The position numbers and the translations under genes are program-made. Below, one piece after another: positions 16,466-25,669 of a DNA stretch of 64,000 nt. The DNA lies in assembly GCF_009834545.1 (NCBI RefSeq), contig NZ_CP019427.1, positions 1,199,001 to 1,263,000 of the forward strand, read 5' to 3'. This DNA is from Pseudomonas sp. S04. GTDB lineage: Bacteria > Pseudomonadota > Gammaproteobacteria > Pseudomonadales > Pseudomonadaceae. The notes beneath the pieces are model-generated. The model was not told where the DNA came from and searched no databases. It saw nothing but the letters and a program-made list of their open reading frames with translations. Every line of letters begins with the position of its first letter. Within the stretch, counting starts at the first letter, position 1.

Positions 16466-17566
16466 ATGTTCCGCTATGCCTTGCCCCTCGCGTTGCCAGT
16501 CAGCCTGGCGCTGTTATTAACGGCATGCGGTCACGAAGAGCCGGTGCAGGCCACCGTGCGCCCGGCCATGGTGGTCCAGCCAGAGCCTTCGGCGCAGGCG
16601 CTGGACAGCTACCCCGGTGAAGTCCGAGCGCGTTATGAGCCGGACCTGGCATTTCGCATCGGTGGCAAAGTCAGCCGACGACTGGTAGATGAAGGGCAGC
16701 GGGTCAAGGCCAACCAGGCACTGGCCGAACTCGACCCCGAGGACGTGCGCCTGCAACTGGACGCGAGCCGGGCTCAGGTCGCGGCGGCAGCGGCCAACCT
16801 CAACCTGGTACGCGCCGAACGCGACCGGTACAAGACCCTGATGGAGCGGCAGATGGTCAGCCGCTCGCAGTACGACAACGCCGAGAACCTCTACCGCGCG
16901 GGTGAAGCACGCCTCAAGCAAATCAAGGCGGAGTTCGATGTGGCCAGCAATCAGGCCAGCTACGCGGTATTGCGCGCGCCCCAGGATGGGGTGGTGGCCA
17001 AGCGCGCAGTGGAAGTCGGGCAAGTGGTGGGTGCCGGGCAAACGGTCTTTACCCTGGCAACCGACGGCGAGCGTGAGGTGCTGATCAGCCTGCCGGAGCA
17101 GCATTTCGGCCGGTTCAAGGTCGGCCAGCCGGTCACGGTCGAACTCTGGACCCAGCAGGGCCAGCGTTTCGCCGGGACGATTCGCGAGCTGTCGCCCGCC
17201 GCCGATCCCAAGTCGCGGACCTTCGCGGCGCGTATCACCTTTACCGCCGGCAAGGTCCCGGCCGAACTTGGGCAAAGCGCCCGGGTGTTCATTCAGAGCG
17301 CCGATGCGGTCGCGCTCACCGTGCCGTTGTCGGCGCTCACGGCTGAGAACGGTGCTACTTACGTCTGGGTCGTGGGCGCCAACAACAAGCTGAAAAAAGT
17401 CCCGGTGCGGGTCGGCGCGTTCGGTGAAAAAACCGTGCCAGTGCTCGAGGGCTTGAACCCCGACGACTGGGTCGTGGCGGCCGGTGTGCATGTGCTCCTC
17501 GACGGCCAGCAGGTGCGGCCGGTGGATCGCTCCAACCGCGTGGTCAATCTGGCGGGCAAGGAGTAA
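16466..17566 (+). CDS. mexJ: RND efflux periplasmic adaptor, MexJ-like lipoprotein
   Basis: Membrane-fusion protein that links an RND pump to an outer-membrane channel. The 366-residue precursor has a lipoprotein signal (LALLLTAC, Cys21). Domains follow in order: barrel-sandwich hybrid half (SYPGEVRARYEPDLAFRIGG), an alpha-hairpin (about residues 90-160), the lipoyl-like return (LRAPQDGVVAKRAVEVGQVV), and beta-barrel and membrane-proximal domains. GAAAGG lies 10 bases before the ATG. The pump gene follows after 6 bases. No outer-membrane channel gene is present, as in mexJK of P. aeruginosa, which borrows OprM or OpmH. Confidence 0.88.
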   Translation: MFRYALPLALPVSLALLLTACGHEEPVQATVRPAMVVQPEPSAQALDSYPGEVRARYEPDLAFRIGGKVSRRLVDEGQRVKANQALAELDPEDVRLQLDASRAQVAAAAANLNLVRAERDRYKTLMERQMVSRSQYDNAENLYRAGEARLKQIKAEFDVASNQASYAVLRAPQDGVVAKRAVEVGQVVGAGQTVFTLATDGEREVLISLPEQHFGRFKVGQPVTVELWTQQGQRFAGTIRELSPAADPKSRTFAARITFTAGKVPAELGQSARVFIQSADAVALTVPLSALTAENGATYVWVVGANNKLKKVPVRVGAFGEKTVPVLEGLNPDDWVVAAGVHVLLDGQQVRPVDRSNRVVNLAGKE

Positions 17567-17572
17567 TACCCA

Positions 17573-20500
17573 ATGGGTTTCAATCTTTCCGCATGGGCGT
17601 TGCGCAATCGCCAGATCGTACTGTTCCTGATGATCCTGCTGGCCGTCGTTGGCACCCTGTCCTACACCAAGTTGGGGCAGAGCGAGGACCCGCCCTTCAC
17701 GTTCAAGGCCATGGTGATCAAGACCAATTGGCCCGGGGCAACCGCCCAGGAGGTCTCGCGCCAGGTCACTGAACGCATCGAAAAGAAGCTGATGGAAACC
17801 GGCGAGTACGAGCGCATTGTCTCGTTTTCGCGCCCCGGCGAATCCCAGGTGACGTTCATTGCCCGCGACTCGATGCACTCGCAGCAGATTCCCGAGCTGT
17901 GGTACCAGGTGCGCAAGAAGGTCAGCGACATTCGCCAGACCCTGCCACCAGGAATCCAGGGACCCTTCTTCAACGATGAATTCGGCACCACCTTCGGCAA
18001 CATCTATGCGCTGACCGGCGAGGGGTTTGATTACGCGGTGCTCAAGGATTATGCCGACCGGATCCAGATCCAGCTGCAGCGGGTCAAGGATGTCGGCAAG
18101 GTCGAGCTGCTCGGGCTGCAGGACGAGAAGATCTGGATCGAGTTGTCCAACGTCAAGCTCGCCACCCTGGGCTTGCCCCTGGCTGCTGTGCAGCAGGCGC
18201 TGGAGGAGCAGAACGCGCTGTCCAATGCCGGCTTCTTTGAAACCGGCAGCGAGCGCCTGCAACTGCGGGTCACGGGCAACTTCGAGACGGTGGAGCAGAT
18301 CCAGCGGTTTCCAATCCGGGTCGGCGACCGGACGTTGCGGATTGCCGACGTGGCCGATGTGCGTCGCGGTTTCAACGATCCACCGGCGCCGCGCATGCGC
18401 TTCATGGGCGAAGATGCGATCGGCCTGGCAGTGGCGATGAAGGACGGCGGCGACATCCTGGTACTGGGCAAGGCCCTGGAACTGGAGTTCGAGCGCATCC
18501 AGAACAACTTGCCGGCCGGCATGCAGCTGCGCAAGGTTTCGGATCAGCCGGCGGCGGTGAAAACCAGTGTCGGTGAGTTCGTGCAAGTGTTGGCCGAAGC
18601 GCTGGCGATTGTCCTGCTGGTGAGTTTTTTCTCGCTCGGCGTGCGCACCGGCATGGTGGTTGCCCTGGCGATCCCCCTGGTGCTGGCGATGACCTTTGCC
18701 TGCATGTATTACCTGGGCATCGGCCTGCACAAGATTTCCCTGGGGGCGCTGGTGCTGGCCCTGGGGCTGCTGGTGGACGACGCGATCATTGCCGTGGAAA
18801 TGATGGCGATCAAAATGGAGCAGGGCTACGACCGCTTCAAGGCCGCCAGCTATGCCTGGACCAGTACCGCCTTCCCAATGCTCACCGGCACCTTGATCAC
18901 TGCCGCCGGCTTCCTGCCGATTGCCACGGCGCAATCGGGTACCGGCGAATACACCCGCTCGATCTTCCAGGTGGTGACCATCGCGTTGCTGGCGTCCTGG
19001 GTGGCGGCGGTGGTGTTCGTGCCGTACCTGGGCGAGAAGCTGCTGCCGGACCTGGCGAAGATTCACGCCGCCAAGCACGGCGCTGGTCAGCCCGATCCTT
19101 ACGGCACACCGTTCTATCAACGGGTCCGACGGTTGGTGGAGTGGTGCGTGCGCCGGCGTAAAACGGTGATTGCACTGACCGTCGTGCTGTTCGTGGCCTC
19201 GGTGGTGCTGTTCCGGTTTGTCCCGCAGCAGTTCTTTCCCGCCTCTGGCCGCCTGGAGTTGATGGTCGACCTGAAGCTGGCCGAAGGTGCCTCCCTGAGC
19301 AATACCACCGCCGAGGTCAAGCGCCTGGAGGCATTGGTCAAGGAACACGCCGGCATCGAAAACTACGTGGCCTACATCGGCACCGGTTCGCCGCGTTTCT
19401 ACCTGCCGCTGGACCAGCAATTGCCGGCGGCGAGCTTTGCCCAGTTCGTGGTGCTGGCCAATACCATCGAGGAGCGGGAGAACCTGCGGACCTGGCTGAT
19501 CGAAACCCTCAATGAGCAGTTTCCGGCATTGCGCTCACGGGTGACGCGCCTGGAAAACGGCCCGCCGGTGGGTTACCCGGTGCAGTTCCGGGTGACCGGC
19601 GAGCACATCGAGGAGGTGCGTGCCCTGGCCCGCAAAGTGGCGGCCAAGGTGCGTGAGAACCCCCATGTGGTCAATGTGCACCTGGATTGGGAAGAGCCGA
19701 GCAAGGTGGTGTACCTCAATGTCGATCAGGACCGGGCCCGGGCACTGGGCGTGAGTACGGCCAACCTGTCGAAGTTTTTGCAAAGCTCGCTGACCGGTTC
19801 CAGCGTCAGCCAGTACCGCGAAGACAACGAGTTGATCGAAATCCTCTTGCGCGGCACCTTGCACGAACGCAGCGAACTGTCGCTGCTGTCGAGCCTGGCG
19901 GTGCCGACCGATAACGGCAAGAGCGTGGCGCTGTCCCAGGTCGCGACCCTGGAATACGGCTTTGAGGAGGGCATCATCTGGCACCGCGACCGCTTGCCCA
20001 ACGTGACGGTGCGCGCCGATATCTACGGCAAGGAACAACCGGCCACCCTGGTCCAGCAGATCTTGCCGACCCTGGCGCCGATTCGCGCTGAACTGCCCGA
20101 CGGCTACCTGCTGGATGTTGGCGGCACGGTGGAAGACTCGGCCCGCGGCCAGAACTCGGTGAAGGCCGGTGTGCCGCTGTTCATTGTGGTGGTGCTGACC
20201 TTGCTGATGCTGCAATTGCGCAGCTTCTCGCGCACCGCGATGGTGTTCCTGACGGCGCCGCTGGGGCTGATCGGCGTCACCCTGTTCCTGATCGTGTTTC
20301 GCCAGCCGTTCGGTTTTGTGGCGATGCTGGGCACCATCGCCTTGTCGGGGATGATCATGCGTAACTCGGTGATCCTGGTGGACCAGATCGAACAGGACAT
20401 TCGGGCCGGTCTCAAGCCTTGGCAGGCGATCATCGAAGCCACGGTGCGACGCTTCCGGCCCATCGTGCTGACGGCGCTGGCGGCCGTGCTGGCGATGATC

Positions 20501-20632
20501 CCGCTGTCGCGCAGCGTGTTCTTCGGCCCGATGGCCGTGGCCATCATGGGCGGCCTGATCGTCGCCACGGCCCTGACCCTGTTGTTCCTGCCGGCACTGT
20601 ATGCGGCGTGGTTCAGGGTGAAGAGAGAGTGA
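17573..20632 (+). CDS. mexK: RND efflux pump permease, MexK-like
   Basis: Inner-membrane proton-driven multidrug transporter of 1019 residues (hydrophobe/amphiphile family). The N-terminal helix is followed by a large periplasmic loop, a block of helices with the proton-relay GLLVDDAIIAVEM (Asp402, Asp403 in TM4), the second periplasmic loop, and the C-terminal helices ending LYAAWFRVKRE. P. aeruginosa MexJK exports triclosan, erythromycin and tetracycline, so similar substrates are possible. It is co-transcribed with mexJ (6-base gap) and controlled by the divergent TetR gene. Name from synteny and length. Confidence 0.88.
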   Translation: MGFNLSAWALRNRQIVLFLMILLAVVGTLSYTKLGQSEDPPFTFKAMVIKTNWPGATAQEVSRQVTERIEKKLMETGEYERIVSFSRPGESQVTFIARDSMHSQQIPELWYQVRKKVSDIRQTLPPGIQGPFFNDEFGTTFGNIYALTGEGFDYAVLKDYADRIQIQLQRVKDVGKVELLGLQDEKIWIELSNVKLATLGLPLAAVQQALEEQNALSNAGFFETGSERLQLRVTGNFETVEQIQRFPIRVGDRTLRIADVADVRRGFNDPPAPRMRFMGEDAIGLAVAMKDGGDILVLGKALELEFERIQNNLPAGMQLRKVSDQPAAVKTSVGEFVQVLAEALAIVLLVSFFSLGVRTGMVVALAIPLVLAMTFACMYYLGIGLHKISLGALVLALGLLVDDAIIAVEMMAIKMEQGYDRFKAASYAWTSTAFPMLTGTLITAAGFLPIATAQSGTGEYTRSIFQVVTIALLASWVAAVVFVPYLGEKLLPDLAKIHAAKHGAGQPDPYGTPFYQRVRRLVEWCVRRRKTVIALTVVLFVASVVLFRFVPQQFFPASGRLELMVDLKLAEGASLSNTTAEVKRLEALVKEHAGIENYVAYIGTGSPRFYLPLDQQLPAASFAQFVVLANTIEERENLRTWLIETLNEQFPALRSRVTRLENGPPVGYPVQFRVTGEHIEEVRALARKVAAKVRENPHVVNVHLDWEEPSKVVYLNVDQDRARALGVSTANLSKFLQSSLTGSSVSQYREDNELIEILLRGTLHERSELSLLSSLAVPTDNGKSVALSQVATLEYGFEEGIIWHRDRLPNVTVRADIYGKEQPATLVQQILPTLAPIRAELPDGYLLDVGGTVEDSARGQNSVKAGVPLFIVVVLTLLMLQLRSFSRTAMVFLTAPLGLIGVTLFLIVFRQPFGFVAMLGTIALSGMIMRNSVILVDQIEQDIRAGLKPWQAIIEATVRRFRPIVLTALAAVLAMIPLSRSVFFGPMAVAIMGGLIVATALTLLFLPALYAAWFRVKRE

Positions 20633-20660
20633 GGATTTGACTGGCAGTTGATCGGCGTTC

Positions 20661-20743
20661 CTTGTCTCAATATTTAAGAATGTTGAGACAAGGTCGTTGG
20701 TGTGTTGTACTTCTGTCTCAGTTTTATTATTTTTTGAGACAGA
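20661..20743 (+). promoter_or_regulatory. Two TTGAGACA-type palindromes before the Fic gene
   Basis: Palindrome 1: CTTGTCTCAA (20661-20670) and TTGAGACAAG (20683-20692). Palindrome 2: TCTGTCTCA (20712-20720) and TGAGACAGA (20735-20743), ending one base before the ATG at 20745. The right arm of palindrome 1 includes TTGAGA, and TGTACT lies 17 bases after it, a possible -35/-10 pair. The region is AT-rich compared with its flanks. Confidence 0.65.
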
Positions 20744-20744
20744 G

Positions 20745-22106
20745 ATGATCAAGGGTCCGCCCACCGTAGATCCCGACGTTCTAGAAAAACTTGGGATCTC
20801 ACCCTACAAAGAAAAGCTCGTGCAGTATTTGGCCCTGCTCAAGCCACTGGATAGTCAGGGTCGTTATTTGCCATTCGATGAGCTGCGTTATCGCTGGCCG
20901 CCAGGCCTGGATACGACGCTGTGTTGGGCCTTGGTGAAAAAGGCGCGCATGGCCCAGTACAGCCAACTGCTGCCATTGGGGGAGCCCAACCAATGGACTC
21001 ACTTCATCCTCACCCCACTGGCGCAGAAAACCCTGTCGGTGGTCGACCGTCAGGCAACCACTGCCGCGCTGGAGTACATGACTCATCACATCGGTGAGAC
21101 GGCGCATTTCAGCTACTTGCTCAATGACTTGATCGAAGACGAAGCCATCAGCAGTAGCCAGCTGGAAGGCGCTGCGACCACCACGCAGGTGGCCAAGGAC
21201 ATGCTCAAGCGCAATCGCCTGCCTCGCTCTGCGGATGAGCGGATGGTCATTGGCAACTACAAGATGATGACGTTTGCCTGGGAGAGACGTTATGAGCCGT
21301 TGAGCCTCGAACTCATCAGCCAGCTGCATCGCGTGGGGGTCGAAGGTATCGACGATGCGCAGTATTCGCCGGGGCTTTTTCGCAGCAATGATGACGTCGT
21401 GGTGCAGGACGGTGAGGGCAATACCGTCCATACGCCACCTCCGGCATCAGGCATCGGCGCTCGCCTCAGCGGTTTGGCACATTGGATCAACCAGTCGCAA
21501 AACGACCCGTTGCAGGCCGACTATGTGCACCCGATGATCAAGGCTATCGCCCTGCATTTTGCGATGGGTTATGAGCATCCATTTCGCGATGGCAACGGTC
21601 GGGTGGCGCGGGCGCTGTTTTACTGGTTCATGTTCAAGAATGATTTTTCCGCGTTTCGCTACATTGCTATCAGCATTCTGTTGCGCAATGCACCTGTGAA
21701 GTACGGTCGCTCCTACCTGGCTACCGAAAGTGATGGGCTGGACCTGACGTATTTCATCGACCATCAGTGCTCGGTCATATTGCGCGCAGTCACCGAGTTT
21801 TCGGCGGTGTATCGCAAGAGTCTGGTCTATGCCCAAGGATTTGATCGTTGGCTTGAGGAGTCGGGACTGTTCAAGCAATTGACGGACAAGCAACGAACGG
21901 TATTTCAGGTAGCCAAGAGTGGCATGGCCAAAGAGTTCACCGCCGTCAATGTGAAGGAGAACCTGAACTGCTCTTACAACACCGCTGCCAGCACACTGAA
22001 CGGTCTGGTCGAACTCAAGGTGTTCGAGAAGAAAAAGATGGGGCGCGAGTGGGTGTTCTTTCTGCGTGACGCATTGCACATTCAAGCAGACCGAAGCAGC
22101 TCGTAA
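20745..22106 (+). CDS. Fic-family protein (class II, N-terminal inhibitory motif, C-terminal winged helix)
   Basis: A 453-residue Fic protein, a family that usually transfers AMP from ATP to hydroxyl side chains of target proteins. The catalytic motif HPFRDGNGR starts at His278. An inhibitory motif of the (S/T)xxxE(G/N) type is N-terminal (SSQLEG, Ser137-Gly142), which makes it class II and self-inhibited by Glu141. The last 70 residues (LTDKQRTVFQVAKSG to the end) look like a winged-helix DNA-binding domain. Start at 20745: MIKGPPT fits the family and GAGAC/AGAG is a weak ribosome site. It stands alone between mexK and ybaY and looks like an insertion; no antitoxin gene is adjacent. Confidence 0.9.
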   Translation: MIKGPPTVDPDVLEKLGISPYKEKLVQYLALLKPLDSQGRYLPFDELRYRWPPGLDTTLCWALVKKARMAQYSQLLPLGEPNQWTHFILTPLAQKTLSVVDRQATTAALEYMTHHIGETAHFSYLLNDLIEDEAISSSQLEGAATTTQVAKDMLKRNRLPRSADERMVIGNYKMMTFAWERRYEPLSLELISQLHRVGVEGIDDAQYSPGLFRSNDDVVVQDGEGNTVHTPPPASGIGARLSGLAHWINQSQNDPLQADYVHPMIKAIALHFAMGYEHPFRDGNGRVARALFYWFMFKNDFSAFRYIAISILLRNAPVKYGRSYLATESDGLDLTYFIDHQCSVILRAVTEFSAVYRKSLVYAQGFDRWLEESGLFKQLTDKQRTVFQVAKSGMAKEFTAVNVKENLNCSYNTAASTLNGLVELKVFEKKKMGREWVFFLRDALHIQADRSSS

Positions 22107-22124
22107 CAGCTGCTACAGAGTTCC

Positions 22125-22523
22125 TTAGCGTACGGCGTCGACGCGCACTTGCAGCGGCTGGGGATCCTTGCCGTCCAGTTGCACGGCGTGATGTTCGGTG
22201 GTGATGAACAGCAGCTTGCCGTCGTTTTCGATCCGCGCGCTCACCGAGTAGCGGTGGCCAGGTTCAACTTGCAGGGGATCGTAGCTGAGGTGGAACTTCA
22301 GGGGGACCTGGCCTTGAACCGGGCCTTTGTGTTCATCAATCACCCGGGCCGGTGCATCGGCGAGGGACACGTCCTGCAGGCTGACACTCAAGGTCGCAGT
22401 CGGCGGCAAAGCGATGCGTTGCAGGTAGAAGACTTCCCCGTCCAGGGAGGCCTTGGGCTCGGAGGAGGGTGTCTGGCAAGCGGTAAGCAGGGCGGCGGCG
22501 GCGAGCAGGGTGAGTTTTTTCAT
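22125..22523 (-). CDS. YbaY-family lipoprotein
   Basis: A 132-residue lipoprotein whose signal MKKLTLLAAAALLTAC ends in the lipobox LLTAC. The mature part follows the YbaY pattern: GEVFYLQRIALPPTATLSVS, a conserved stretch, then LKFHLSYDPLQVEPGHRYSV. Function is unknown; the family is beta-rich and envelope-located. The ATG at 22523 has GGAG 7 bases upstream; an in-frame start at 22574 abuts the plsB stop and would place the signal internally. A YbaY-like gene next to plsB is also found in P. aeruginosa (PA3674/PA3673, from memory). Confidence 0.85.
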   Translation of the reverse strand: MKKLTLLAAAALLTACQTPSSEPKASLDGEVFYLQRIALPPTATLSVSLQDVSLADAPARVIDEHKGPVQGQVPLKFHLSYDPLQVEPGHRYSVSARIENDGKLLFITTEHHAVQLDGKDPQPLQVRVDAVR

Positions 22524-22574
22524 CACGGATCTCCGTAGCGAGGGCTCCAGTATCAGACTGGCGCCCTGATTCAT

Positions 22575-25076
22575 TTAGACAGTCGGTGGCGTTTCAGGTT
22601 GATCGGCGGCATCTTCACTGCGATGCAGCGCGACCTGGCGGATCGACAGGCGAATTTCCGCCGGTAATACACGTTTGGCCACGCCTTCGGCCAACTCCCC
22701 CAGCAACTCGTGATGGCTGAGCTTGCCGGCTTCGTCGCGCCGCAGCACGTCGAGGTCGAGCAGGGTCTGGATGAAGTGGCGAAACAGGCTCTTGTCGAAG
22801 AACTCGGGAGCGTTGAGGCCGTGCAGGATCGACAGGCGCTGGGCCATGACTGTGCACAGGTCCTCCAGTTCTTCGGCGCTGAGGGTGTTCTGGCCGCTGT
22901 TGAGCAGCAGCGAGATGGCCATGTAGAAACGCTGCAGGGTCTGGGCGATGCTCTTGGACAGCAGGGTCAGCAACACGAAATGTCGCGAGCTGGGGGCCGG
23001 CCGCAGGTACACATCGTTTTCCAGGCGCAGCAGGCCTTGCTCGACAAAGGCTTCCAGCCATTGGTCGATTACCGCGTCCAGTTCGTCCAGCGACCAGCGA
23101 ATGAACAACTCCGATTGCAGGTACGGGTACAGCGCGCGGGTATAGCGCAGGATCTGTTCGCGGTTCATCCGCGAGGCGCTCTGGAAGAAGCTGGCGAGCA
23201 ATGCCGGCAGGGCGAAGATGTGCAGCACGTTGTTGCGGTAGTAGGTCATCAGGACGGCGTTTTGCTCATCCAGATAGAGAATCTTGCCCAGTGCATCGCT
23301 TTGTTCGGACAGCAGGTCCATGTCCTTGACGTGTTCGATCAGCGCGCGGCCGTCGCCTTCGGGCAAGGTGGTGTGCGGTGAGTAAGGTACACGGCGCAGC
23401 AGCGCCAAATAGAGGTCGAGCACCCGCGCCATGGCCCGGTCGTCCAGCGCCAGGCGGCTGGTGGAGAGTAATGCCAGGGCCACCAGGTTGACCGGGTTGA
23501 TCGCCGCCGCCTCGTTGAGGTGACGTGCTACACGCTCGCCCAGGCGGTTGGTGGTTTCGTTGAGCCAGGCGGGCTTGAACTGCGGGCCCAGGTCCTGGCT
23601 GCGCCAGTCCGGTTGCTCGCTGTCGAGAAACTCGGCCAGTTTGATCGGTTCGCCGAAGTTCACCGCGACCTGGCCGAAGCGCTGCTTGAGTGCGCCGATG
23701 ACTTTGAAGATATCGAAGATCGACTCTTTCTTCTTGCTCGCACCGCGCAATTCACCCAGGTAGGTACGGCCTTCCAGCACCCGTTCGTAGCCGATATAGA
23801 CCGGCACGAAGACGATGGGCATGCGCGACGAGCGCAGGAAGCTGCGCAGGGTGATGGCCAGCATCCCGGTCTTGGGTTGCAGCATGCGCCCGGTGCGCGA
23901 GCGGCCGCCCTCGACGAAGTACTCCACCGGGAAGCCCTTGGTGAACAGGGTGTGCAGGTATTCGTTGAACACCGAGGTGTAGAGCGGGTTGCCCTTGAAG
24001 GTGCGACGCATGAAAAACGCCCCGCCACGGCGCAGCAGGCCACCGATCACCGGCATGTTGAGGTTGATCCCGGCGGCGATGTGCGGCGGGGTCAGGCCGT
24101 TGCGAAACAACAGGTAGGACAGCAGCAGGTAGTCGATGTGGCTGCGGTGGCACGGCACGTAGATCACTTCGTGACCCTGGGCGACCTTCTGCACGCCCTC
24201 GATGTGGTTGACCTTGATGCCGTCGTAGATCTTGTTCCAGAACCAGCTCAGCACCACTTCCAGAAAACGGATCGCGGTGTAGGTGTAGTCCGAGGCGATC
24301 TCGTTGCCGTACCGCAGGGCCTGGGCCTTGGCTTTTTCCGGCGAAATGTTCTCGCGCTCGGCTTCGTCGAGGATCGCCTGTTTGACCAGCGGCTGGTTGA
24401 GCAGGCCCTTGACCAGGTTGCGGCGGTGGGAAATGTCCGGGCCGATCACCGCGGCCTTGAGGTTGCGAAAGTGCACCCGCAGGATGCGCTGGGCCATGCG
24501 CACGGTGCGTTCGTGGCCCTTGTTGTGGTCGATCAATTCGCGCAAGTGAATCGGTGCGGAGAACTGCACCCGGGTCTTGCGTCCCAGGATCATGATACTC
24601 AGCAGGCGACGCAGGCGGCCGGTGACGGCCCAGCTGTCGGCGAACAGCAGCTTCCATGGGCTCGATTCGCTGTCTGGCGACTGGCCCCAGAACACGCTGA
24701 CCGGAATGATCTGCGCGTCTTCGACGGCGTTCTGGCTCAGGGCGCTGACCAGGCGGGTCAGGGTCGGCGGTGCGCCGCGCTTGTCCTGGCGGCCGAGCCA
24801 GTCCGGCTCCGGTGTCAGGTAGAAGAACGCGGCCGGCTCCAGCAGGCTGCCTACCGACACCGGCAGCACCGGACGCGGCAGACCGGCCTTGGTGCACTCG
24901 GTGTCGAGCACGGCGAGGTCGGTCAGTGAGGGGTTTTGCAGGACGTAGAACACCGGGCGACTGCGGTCGAGGTTGAGGGTAAAGGACGACTGGTTAATCG
25001 TCTCCGAGCGGACCCAGAGGTACAACAGTCGGCGCAAGGTGCCAAACACTAGACGGCGGAGCGGGGAGCGGGTCAT
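22575..25076 (-). CDS. plsB: Glycerol-3-phosphate 1-O-acyltransferase
   Basis: First step of phospholipid synthesis: acylates sn-glycerol-3-phosphate at position 1 at the inner membrane. The 833-residue length is normal for PlsB. The HX4D active site reads [10 protein letters not shown], and [12 protein letters not shown] and [16 protein letters not shown] are the other acyltransferase blocks. I start at [12 protein letters not shown] (25076); a longer reading frame extends 49 codons upstream through promoter sequence and is rejected. It shares the 25077-25323 region with the divergent cold-shock gene. Confidence 0.96.
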   Translation of the reverse strand: MTRSPLRRLVFGTLRRLLYLWVRSETINQSSFTLNLDRSRPVFYVLQNPSLTDLAVLDTECTKAGLPRPVLPVSVGSLLEPAAFFYLTPEPDWLGRQDKRGAPPTLTRLVSALSQNAVEDAQIIPVSVFWGQSPDSESSPWKLLFADSWAVTGRLRRLLSIMILGRKTRVQFSAPIHLRELIDHNKGHERTVRMAQRILRVHFRNLKAAVIGPDISHRRNLVKGLLNQPLVKQAILDEAERENISPEKAKAQALRYGNEIASDYTYTAIRFLEVVLSWFWNKIYDGIKVNHIEGVQKVAQGHEVIYVPCHRSHIDYLLLSYLLFRNGLTPPHIAAGINLNMPVIGGLLRRGGAFFMRRTFKGNPLYTSVFNEYLHTLFTKGFPVEYFVEGGRSRTGRMLQPKTGMLAITLRSFLRSSRMPIVFVPVYIGYERVLEGRTYLGELRGASKKKESIFDIFKVIGALKQRFGQVAVNFGEPIKLAEFLDSEQPDWRSQDLGPQFKPAWLNETTNRLGERVARHLNEAAAINPVNLVALALLSTSRLALDDRAMARVLDLYLALLRRVPYSPHTTLPEGDGRALIEHVKDMDLLSEQSDALGKILYLDEQNAVLMTYYRNNVLHIFALPALLASFFQSASRMNREQILRYTRALYPYLQSELFIRWSLDELDAVIDQWLEAFVEQGLLRLENDVYLRPAPSSRHFVLLTLLSKSIAQTLQRFYMAISLLLNSGQNTLSAEELEDLCTVMAQRLSILHGLNAPEFFDKSLFRHFIQTLLDLDVLRRDEAGKLSHHELLGELAEGVAKRVLPAEIRLSIRQVALHRSEDAADQPETPPTV

Positions 25077-25177
25077 ACGGCTTCTGCTTTGAGTTGGATA
25101 AACCGAGCAAGCGCTCGGGGCCGCTAGTGTGCCGTATTCGTCGAAAATCGGCAAAAAGGTGGCGAAGTATTGTTGAG

Positions 25178-25205
25178 TTGAGAGTTTTTGCGGCTGGCAT
25201 ATACT
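25178..25205 (+). promoter_or_regulatory. Promoter of the cold-shock gene
   Basis: TTGAGA (25178-25183) and TATACT (25200-25205) with 16-base spacing make a good sigma-70 promoter. Transcription would start near 25212, leaving a leader of about 112 bases before the start codon. Confidence 0.7.
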
Positions 25206-25211
25206 CGGCCA

Positions 25212-25323
25212 GCCGTTTGCCACTATCGACCCGGATGTTTACCGATCATCGAGTCCTGGCAAACGTACTACAGGCTTGTCCATGAACAAGCCGACTTAAT
25301 AATAAAAATGGGAGTACTGATTG
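25212..25323 (+). promoter_or_regulatory. Structured 5' leader of the cold-shock gene
   Basis: Two hairpins can be drawn: CGTTTGCCA (25214-25222) with TGGCAAACG (25257-25265), starting at the predicted transcript 5' end, and GGCTTGT (25273-25279) with ACAAGCC (25286-25292). An AU-rich single-stranded stretch and GGAG (25311-25314) follow. Long, structured leaders are typical of cspA-type mRNAs. Confidence 0.55.
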
Positions 25324-25533
25324 ATGGCAACGCGCGAGACCGGCAACGTGAAGTGGTTCAACGACGCCAAGGGTTATGGCTTCATCCAGCGTGAGGGGGG
25401 AGCCGATGTGTTCGTGCACTACCGTGCGATCCGTGGCGAAGGCCACCGCTCGCTGGTCGAGGGCCAGCAGGTGGAATACGCCGTGGTGGACGGGCAGAAG
25501 GGGTTGCAGGCTGAGGATGTGGTCGGTCTGTAA
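25324..25533 (+). CDS. Cold-shock domain protein
   Basis: A 69-residue single cold-shock domain that binds single-stranded RNA or DNA. RNP1 is seen as KGYGFIQ and RNP2 as VFVHYRAI. Such proteins melt RNA structure and act at low temperature or as general RNA chaperones. Either ATG 25324 or the adjacent TTG 25321 may be used; GGAG lies 6-9 bases upstream. The 3' part ([26 protein letters not shown]) is shorter and more acidic than CspA of E. coli, so I do not assign a specific csp name. A REPIN follows 17 bases after the stop. Confidence 0.92.
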   Translation: MATRETGNVKWFNDAKGYGFIQREGGADVFVHYRAIRGEGHRSLVEGQQVEYAVVDGQKGLQAEDVVGL

Positions 25534-25550
25534 TCCCCGCGCAAAAACCA

Positions 25551-25652
25551 CTGTAGGAGCGAGCTTGCTCGCGAAGAACTCAAGGACACCGCGCTTTTGC
25601 TGAATTGACGCGTTATCGTTGACGACCATCGCGAGCAAGCTCGCTCCTACAG
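25551..25652. repeat. REPIN (inverted REP pair)
   Basis: CTGTAGGAGCGAGCTTGCTC at 25551 and its inverted copy at 25626-25652 flank about 50 bases. The inner side of the right arm (CGCGTTATCGTTGACG, 25609-25624) is shared with the REPIN at 33691. Confidence 0.88.
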
Positions 25653-25669
25653 GGGCGGTGTCCAGGCTT

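Noticed and set aside
16517..19420. Antisense reading frame of 967 codons over mexJ-mexK
   Set aside because: It is opposite a complete, recognisable efflux pump; it encodes low-complexity His/Gln/Arg/Ala-rich sequence, as is common for the antisense of GC-rich genes.
25077..25223. Upstream extension of plsB by 49 codons
   Set aside because: It runs through the divergent promoter and cold-shock leader region and is not part of the PlsB family.
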